From Bacteroidetes bacterium HGW-Bacteroidetes-10 (GTDB lineage: Bacteria; Bacteroidota; Bacteroidia; Bacteroidales; UBA932), in NCBI GenBank assembly GCA_002842695.1, contig PHDT01000009.1, positions 1 through 64,000 of the forward strand: DNA of 64,000 bases. The letters run 5' to 3'. Of this stretch, positions 62,575 through 64,000 are shown in pieces. A model generated the notes under the pieces. That model worked only from the letters and a program-made list of their open reading frames with translations, was not told where the DNA came from and did no database searches. The stretch's first letter is position 1. Each line of letters opens with the position of its first letter. The position numbers and the translations under genes were made by a program.

Positions 62575-64000
62575 ATGAACTATCAGGAGATAAAAGCCAA
62601 AAGATCAGTTATAGCCTCATTTCCCTATACATGGAAGCCAATGGAGCGCGGGTACAGTGACCAGAGTCTCTATGTGAATGTAGGGACAGGGAAGATGGAA
62701 GTGAGACCAGTTGCTCCCGAAACAAGGGAGACATTCATAGGCGGAAAAGGATATGGTCTCAGAATGCTCTGGGATGCAGTCACCCCAAACACAAAATGGC
62801 AGGATCCGGAAAACGAGATTGTCATTTCAGGAGGCCCATGCAGCGGTATTACACAATACTCTGGCTCGGGAAAATCAATTGTAGTTGCAATTTCTCCTCA
62901 GACAGAAAAAATCATTGACAGTAATGTAGGCGGTCACTTTGGCCCGCACCTCAAGATTGCCGGATTTGACGCTCTTGAAGTACAGGGAAATTCAGATAAA
63001 GATGTAATTATCTATATCAACGGTGTTGACCATGTTGTGGAAATTTTTGAGACACCAAAGGAGCTGAACTACGACTCTCACCTTCTGGGAGAGGAGCTTC
63101 TTGACATGTTTGCAGAGAGTGAAAAGGATAAAATAAATGTATCCGTTGTTGCCTCAGGAAAGGCTGCCGAACATTCACTTATTGGAATGCTCAACTTCAC
63201 CTTCTGGGATATGAAGAGAGGCAAAGTGAGACTTAAGCAGGCAGGCCGCGGAGGTCTGGGAACACTCATGCGCCACAAGGGAGTAAGAGCTATCGTTGCC
63301 AGAATTCCTAAGGTAACCGGCAACTTCAACAATGTTGTGGATATGCCGGCAATCATGGAGAGAGGCAAGAGATTCAACAAGGAGATGCGCGACCTCGATG
63401 ATGTTCAGTGCCAGATGAAGAAAGTTGGAACTGCCCACCTGATGGGAGTTCTTGAAAAATATGACATTCTTCCTGTAATGAACTTCAAGTTTGGCGACCA
63501 TAAGGATTGTCCGAAAATTGACATGGAGGTGTGGAAAACATACTTCACACAGGGAGTGCCAGACGGCTGCTGGATTGGATGCAACATGTCATGCGCAAAG
63601 GGTGTGGACAATTTCGAATTGAGAACCGGCCCGTACAAAGGCTCAAAGGTTATTGTTGACGGACCGGAATATGAAAACGCAGCGGCACTCGGCTCAAACA
63701 TAGCTGTATTTGACCCTCGCGATATTATAGAACTCAACTTCTACTGCGATACCTACGGAGTCTGCACCATAACCTGGGGTAACATTGTTGGATTCCTCAT
63801 GGAGTGCTGGGACAATGGTATCCTCAATCTTGAGAGAACCGGCGGAATTGATATCTCATGGGGTAATGCCGATTCGGCTCTCGAACTGCTGCATCAGATG
63901 GCAAGGGGCGAGGGATTTGGAGTTACGGCAGGTCTGGGAGTTATGAGACTTAAAAAGATCTTTGCAGATAACGGATGGGGCGAGAGACAGTTCCTGGAAG
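62575..64000 (+). CDS. aor: tungsten-type aldehyde ferredoxin oxidoreductase, 5' part
   Basis: The open frame starts at ATG 62575 and runs off the right edge after 475 codons, so the C-terminal cluster cysteine and most of the active-site end are not seen. The AOR family oxidises aldehydes to acids with a tungsto-bispterin cofactor and reduces ferredoxin. Visible N-domain features are FIGGKGYGLRML (near 55), SGGPCSGITQYSGSGKS (near 84), and GGHFGPHLKIAGFD (near 119). In the middle domain a cysteine cluster reads GCWIGCNMSCAKGV, with Cys332, Cys336 and Cys340, giving C-x3-C-x3-C; many AOR proteins have C-x2-C-x3-C. A ThiS/ThiF-like pair, WtpA and a ModE-type regulator are close by, in keeping with tungsten use. 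Confidence 0.9.
   Translation, partial: MNYQEIKAKRSVIASFPYTWKPMERGYSDQSLYVNVGTGKMEVRPVAPETRETFIGGKGYGLRMLWDAVTPNTKWQDPENEIVISGGPCSGITQYSGSGKSIVVAISPQTEKIIDSNVGGHFGPHLKIAGFDALEVQGNSDKDVIIYINGVDHVVEIFETPKELNYDSHLLGEELLDMFAESEKDKINVSVVASGKAAEHSLIGMLNFTFWDMKRGKVRLKQAGRGGLGTLMRHKGVRAIVARIPKVTGNFNNVVDMPAIMERGKRFNKEMRDLDDVQCQMKKVGTAHLMGVLEKYDILPVMNFKFGDHKDCPKIDMEVWKTYFTQGVPDGCWIGCNMSCAKGVDNFELRTGPYKGSKVIVDGPEYENAAALGSNIAVFDPRDIIELNFYCDTYGVCTITWGNIVGFLMECWDNGILNLERTGGIDISWGNADSALELLHQMARGEGFGVTAGLGVMRLKKIFADNGWGERQFLE

Noticed and set aside
1-64000. CRISPR array, prophage, integron or conjugative element
   Set aside because: No regularly spaced repeats, phage structural genes, integrase or transfer genes were seen on either strand.

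Overview
This window is chromosomal DNA from an anaerobic member of the Bacteroidetes, most likely order Bacteroidales. The evidence is the 5' end of a 16S rRNA gene at the left edge, a SusC/SusD pair, NigD-like, DUF4831 and DUF6377-type proteins, promoters of the TTTG-N19-TATCTTTG type, the absence of clear Shine-Dalgarno sites, and anaerobic enzymes (pyruvate:ferredoxin oxidoreductase, a tungsten-type aldehyde ferredoxin oxidoreductase). I see no prophage, CRISPR array, transposase or conjugative gene. Almost all the sequence is ordinary chromosome with small intergenic gaps.

Layout. 0-2 kb: rRNA promoter and 16S start (minus), split chromate transporter pair, SGNH esterase. 2-5.3 kb: TPR/HTH lipoprotein, NlpE-like protein, an inverted-repeat element, nested hairpins and tRNA-His. 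5.5-10.1 kb: carboxyltransferase with a degenerate biotinyl domain, NigD-like lipoprotein, tRNA-Arg, fabD. 10.2-13.7 kb: nifJ. 13.7-14.06 kb: a giant imperfect palindrome. 14-19.2 kb: histidine utilisation operon hutH-hutI-MBL hydrolase-ftcD, with no hutU. 19.3-24.5 kb: flavodoxin and a SusC/SusD pair. 24.8-29.9 kb: pnp, rpsO, moeA, a YgjP-like peptidase and a small conserved protein. 29.9-33.8 kb: peptidoglycan-peptide salvage operon (GHL10, NlpC/P60, dipeptide epimerase). 33.9-37.4 kb: YhcH-like protein, radical SAM protein, HELGH lipoprotein peptidase. 37.4-43.2 kb: guaB, two SurA-like foldases and an OstA-like protein, an envelope-biogenesis run. 43.2-49 kb: glyA, M56 peptidase with BlaI-type repressor and its operator, SPFH protein, OmpA-like protein. 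49.2-54.7 kb: rpsF-rpsR-rplI, pepD, DUF4831 protein, peptide transporter. 54.7-56 kb: HAD phosphatase, nitroreductase.

The most interesting part is the right end, about 56-64 kb. One apparent operon on the minus strand encodes a lipoprotein with a duplicated molybdopterin-oxidoreductase-like fold that lacks the metal-binding cysteine, a ModE-type HTH regulator, a WtpA-type tungstate/molybdate-binding lipoprotein and a TonB-dependent receptor. Two kilobases further on, a ThiS/MoaD-like sulfur carrier and a short ThiF-like activating enzyme lie divergently from an aldehyde ferredoxin oxidoreductase that runs off the window. moeA, which inserts the metal into the pterin cofactor, is at 27.6 kb. 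I infer a tungsten (or molybdenum) acquisition and use system that includes a candidate outer-membrane oxyanion import step. The inner-membrane permease and ATPase (WtpB/WtpC or ModB/ModC) are not in the window.

Metabolically the genes suggest amino-acid and peptide fermentation: peptide import (POT), aminoacyl-histidine dipeptidase, histidine degradation, pyruvate oxidation to acetyl-CoA with reduced ferredoxin, and ferredoxin-linked aldehyde oxidation.
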